NCBI RefSeq assembly: GCF_013393905.1
Contig: NZ_CP040272.1
Coordinates: forward strand, 6,081,001-6,145,000
From: Nostoc sp. C052
GTDB lineage: Bacteria > Cyanobacteriota > Cyanobacteriia > Cyanobacteriales > Nostocaceae
Length of the DNA: 64,000 nt
Direction: 5' to 3'
Shown here: positions 63,737 through 64,000 of the stretch, in pieces
Numbering within the stretch: the stretch's first letter is position 1
How the letters are laid out: each line of letters starts with the position of its first letter
Notes under the pieces: model-generated
The model's database searches: none
What the model was told of the DNA's origin: nothing
Seen by the model: only the letters and a program-made list of their open reading frames with translations
Translations under genes and position numbers: made by a program

Positions 63737-64000
<264 letters not shown>

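Overview
The window comes from a filamentous, heterocyst-forming cyanobacterium of the Nostoc/Anabaena type. The RNA polymerase large subunit is split into rpoC1 and rpoC2. Genes for ndhH, petG and a cytochrome c of the cM type are present. The octamer GCGATCGC (HIP1) is frequent. A hetF gene lies next to a tandem array of NsiR1-like small RNA units whose promoters carry the TCCGGA motif of heterocyst-linked (DIF) promoters. Intergenic DNA is full of short heptamer repeats, small inverted-repeat elements and decayed insertion sequences, as is usual in Nostoc. No phage, plasmid or CRISPR features were seen.

Layout. 1-2.9 kb: the end of a TetR regulator, a cation diffusion facilitator, a solute-binding-protein relic and a family 2 glycosyltransferase. 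3-6.8 kb: hetF (minus strand) and, divergent from it, the array of about ten NsiR1-like units (six with a recognisable promoter, four decayed). 7.2-12.1 kb: an FHA-domain protein, a SpkB-like Ser/Thr kinase with pentapeptide repeats, and a squalene/phytoene synthase-family protein, all on the minus strand. 13-16.3 kb: argS, a Uma2 nuclease-like gene, a CbiG C-terminal-domain gene and a small four-helix membrane protein. 16.9-24.8 kb: a peptidoglycan-binding protein, a large PAS/GAF histidine kinase with a repeat-derived insertion in its ATPase domain, and a dynamin-like GTPase. 25-35.4 kb: ndhH, a dead IS982 copy, a small GAF protein that looks like a DXCF cyanobacteriochrome, a VOC protein, a MITE, a DyP-type peroxidase, a MidA-type methyltransferase, a beta-hydroxyacid dehydrogenase-family gene and a deleted IS5-type element.

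35.5-53.9 kb: a large helical-repeat membrane protein, hslO, an SRPBCC-like gene, a universal stress protein and hisD. Then comes the conserved information-processing cluster rpsT-tatD-rpoB-rpoC1-rpoC2, closed by a strong terminator. 54-61.7 kb: a second Uma2 gene, an unrecognised 444-residue protein, a DUF3370 protein, a pyroglutamyl-peptidase-like gene, hisH, rsmD, petG, a cytochrome cM-like gene and a parvulin-type isomerase. 61.9-64 kb: an ISAzo13-family element with clear ends, an IS630-type relic, and the 3' end of an rRNA operon on the minus strand (23S 3' part, 5S, terminator).

Most of the window is housekeeping chromosome. The most interesting parts are the hetF/NsiR1 locus, the stand-alone candidate photoreceptor GAF domain, the repeat-made insertion inside a histidine kinase, and repeats sitting inside the rpo operon. 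Family assignments rest on motif reading without database searches.
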